A stretch of DNA of 5,631 bases from positions 1-5,631 of the forward strand of contig CALZCU010000083.1 in assembly GCA_945632055.1 (NCBI GenBank), read 5' to 3'. The notes below the pieces were generated by a model, which was given only the letters and a program-made list of their open reading frames with translations, had not been told where the DNA came from and did no database searches. Made by a program: the position numbers and the translations under genes. Shown here piece by piece: positions 3,779 to 5,631 of this stretch. This DNA comes from an uncultured Ruminococcus sp. Its GTDB lineage: Bacteria; Bacillota; Clostridia; Oscillospirales; Acutalibacteraceae. Position 1 is the first letter of the stretch; the number at the start of each line of letters is the position of its first letter.

Positions 3779-5631
3779 ATGGATAAGGCTAATGGTCAGC
3801 GTCTCGGACTCAGTACGGCCGAGGTCGAAAGCAGGGTTGCTCAGGGAAAGGTCAATATTTCCGCAAACCTGAAAACAAAGTCTGTAAAGCGAATTTTTTA
3901 TGATAATGTCTGCACTCTGTTCAATGCAATCAACATTATACTTTTAATTGCACTGCTTCTTGTAGGCTCATACAAAAATATTCTTTTTATCGGCGTAATG
4001 ATTGCAAACACCGCAATCGGAATTTTTCAGGAAATCCGTTCCAAAATCAGCGTGGATAGGCTGACAATTCTCTCCGAAAAGAAAATTACGGTGCTTCGTG
4101 ACGGAAAAACAGTTGAGATAAGCAAGGAAGAAATTGTGCTTGACGATATCCTTGTGCTGTCAAGAGGAAGTCAGATTCCTGCTGACTGTGCTGTTTTTGA
4201 GGGCGAATGTAAGGTAAATGAAAGCCTTCTGACAGGCGAATCTGATTTAATTCTCAAAAAGAAAAATGATGAGCTTTTGTCGGGAAGCTTTATTGCATCG
4301 GGCAAATGCTATGCCAAGGTCAATAAGGTTGGTGCCGACTGCTACGCATCAAAAATTAACAACGAAGCAAAATATATCAAAAAAGTCAATTCGCAGATTT
4401 TAAAGTCATTTAATTCGATTATAAAGCTTTGCACCATTGTTTTGTTCCCTCTCGGAATAGCTTTTTTCATCAAACAGCTTATAATTTCAGACGGAATCCT
4501 TAAGGACGCCGTTGTTGCAACCGTAGCAAATCTTGTCGGAATGATTCCGCAGGGAATGGTACTTCTCACCAGCACAGTGCTTGCCGTTTCGATTATCAGA
4601 CTTGCAAGCAAAAAGGTGCTTGTGCAGGAAATGTACTGCATAGAGTCGCTCGCCAGAGTTGATGTGCTTTGCCTGGATAAAACAGGAACGCTTACTGCCG
4701 ATAAAATGGAAATTACCGAGATAATCAATTTTGGTGTGAGTGATGAGGAAATACGCACTGCGCTGTCCTCAATAGTATCCGCTTCTGATGAAATCAACGC
4801 AACGCTGTATGCTGTCAAGGACAGAGTGGGGGATACAAAGCCGCTCGAATGTAATTATTTTGATCCGTTTTCTTCCGAAACAAAGTGGTCGGGAGGAAGC
4901 TTCTCAAACGGAAAATCGTATATATTGGGAGCCGCTGAATTTATTTTGCCTGACAAAGAGAGATACGCAGAGGTTTTTGAGGAGATAGAGGGTATATGCA
5001 AGACTGTCCGAATAGTTGTGCTTGTTTCCTCTGATTCGCCTGTTTCAGATTCAAAACTTCCCGGTGACCTCACTCCTATGGCTTTAATATTGATTAAGGA
5101 CACACTTCGTGATAATGTAAACGAAACGGTTAATTTCTTCAAGAAGCAGGGAGTTACACTCAAAGTAATATCGGGTGACAGCGTTAAAACCGTTCAGAAT
5201 ATTGCAATAGACACAGGAATTGAGGGTGCTGAAAACGCCGTTGATATGACGACTGTTACAACAAAAGAGGAGCTGTATGAGGTTGCCGAAAGATGCAATG
5301 TATTTGGCAGAGTTACTCCTATTCAGAAGAAGGAGCTTGTGCTTGCTCTAAAGGCTCACGGACATTCCGTTGCAATGACAGGTGACGGTGTAAATGATGT
5401 GCTTGCGCTCAAGGAAGCAGACTGCTCTGTTGCAATGGCTTCAGGAAGCGACGCCGCAAGGAATGTTTCTCAGCTTGTGCTTGTAAACAACGATTTTGCC
5501 TCAATGCCCGAGGTAGTGGCTGAGGGCAGACGGTCAATAAATAACCTTGAACGAAGCTCGTCCTTATATATCGTCAAAACTATCTACTCGGTTATTCTTT
5601 CAATATTTTTCATATTCTTCCCGATGAAGTA
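3779..5631 (+). CDS. CtpE-like cation-transporting P-type ATPase (3' end cut off)
   Basis: This ion pump of the HAD-type P-ATPase superfamily is open for 617 codons to the right edge. By comparison with CtpE-type pumps (about 800 aa), roughly the last 180 residues, M6-M10, are missing. Visible parts in order: the N-terminal GLSTAEVESRVAQGKVN (10-26); M1-M2 (about 48-84) with the IGIFQEIRSK motif typical of CtpE-like pumps; the actuator TGES (152-155); M3-M4 (about 214-275) with MIPQGMVLLTS; the phosphorylation site DKTGT at Asp300; the N-domain KWSG (369-372); ISGD (464-467); the hinge TGDGVND (534-540); and M5 from about 597. Mycobacterial CtpE is reported as a calcium importer, so calcium is the best guess for the substrate, not proven. 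The ion-site Glu of PEGL is Gln258 here. No heavy-metal CXXC domain is present. The start is ATG with AGG at 3771-3773, and an in-frame stop lies just upstream. It is transcribed divergently from spoIVB. Confidence 0.93.
   Translation, partial: MDKANGQRLGLSTAEVESRVAQGKVNISANLKTKSVKRIFYDNVCTLFNAINIILLIALLLVGSYKNILFIGVMIANTAIGIFQEIRSKISVDRLTILSEKKITVLRDGKTVEISKEEIVLDDILVLSRGSQIPADCAVFEGECKVNESLLTGESDLILKKKNDELLSGSFIASGKCYAKVNKVGADCYASKINNEAKYIKKVNSQILKSFNSIIKLCTIVLFPLGIAFFIKQLIISDGILKDAVVATVANLVGMIPQGMVLLTSTVLAVSIIRLASKKVLVQEMYCIESLARVDVLCLDKTGTLTADKMEITEIINFGVSDEEIRTALSSIVSASDEINATLYAVKDRVGDTKPLECNYFDPFSSETKWSGGSFSNGKSYILGAAEFILPDKERYAEVFEEIEGICKTVRIVVLVSSDSPVSDSKLPGDLTPMALILIKDTLRDNVNETVNFFKKQGVTLKVISGDSVKTVQNIAIDTGIEGAENAVDMTTVTTKEELYEVAERCNVFGRVTPIQKKELVLALKAHGHSVAMTGDGVNDVLALKEADCSVAMASGSDAARNVSQLVLVNNDFASMPEVVAEGRRSINNLERSSSLYIVKTIYSVILSIFFIFFPMK

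Noticed and set aside
3828..3834. GGTCGAA near the start of the ATPase gene as a 0A box
   Set aside because: It lies inside the coding sequence, deviates from TGTCGAA, and is not near a promoter.
4342..5163. Minus-strand open frames of 158 and 102 codons opposite the ATPase gene
   Set aside because: The plus strand here encodes the intact P-type ATPase core, including DKTGT. The opposite frames are Ser/Thr/Ile-rich shadow translations without recognisable domains.
1..5631. CRISPR array, tRNA, rRNA, riboswitch or intact insertion sequence
   Set aside because: I looked for regularly spaced repeats, cloverleaf-like arms, known leader motifs and transposase motifs. The only regular repeat is the 21-bp operator at 273-332, which is too short and too close to a promoter to be a CRISPR array.

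Overview
The window looks like chromosomal DNA of a low-GC, endospore-forming Clostridia member, possibly Oscillospiraceae/Ruminococcaceae-like. The placement rests on Spo0A and SpoIVB (found only in endospore-forming Firmicutes), AT-rich intergenic DNA, strong GGAGG-type ribosome binding sites and consensus sigma-A promoters. The exact genus cannot be read from the sequence.

Layout. (1) Positions 1-258: the last codons of an unidentified gene, then two hairpins with T-tracts, then AT-rich DNA. (2) 259-1562, plus strand: a self-contained two-gene unit. It has a perfect sigma-A promoter, a 21-bp-periodic set of TGACAA/TTGTCA dyads, a 71-aa Xre-type HTH repressor, a 263-aa six-TM protein that looks like DUF3169 and overlaps it by 8 nt, and a long hairpin terminator. 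(3) 1585-3704, minus strand: the classic sporulation pair spoIVB then spo0A, convergent with the first unit. A sigma-A-like promoter and a perfect 0A box lie between the two genes, and a sigma-G/F-like promoter lies upstream of spoIVB. (4) 3705-5631, plus strand: a divergent promoter region with a perfect 12-bp palindrome, then a P-type ATPase of the CtpE-like type that runs off the right edge. This is the largest gene in the window.

How the parts work together. Spo0A is the master response regulator of sporulation. SpoIVB is the forespore-secreted PDZ serine protease that signals activation of mother-cell sigma-K. Their adjacency is the conserved order known from Bacillus and many clostridia (recN-spoIVB-spo0A), but recN is not next to spoIVB here; the ATPase is divergent from it instead. 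The HTH/DUF3169 unit has its own promoter, operator and terminator and appears to be an independent, self-regulated cassette beside spo0A. The most useful leads are the periodic operator of that cassette, the atypical receiver of Spo0A (EE in place of DD, and the Pro four residues after the phospho-Asp replaced by Thr), the Gln in the ion-site motif of the ATPase, and the palindrome shared by the divergent spoIVB/ATPase promoters. No CRISPR array, tRNA, rRNA or intact transposase is visible.
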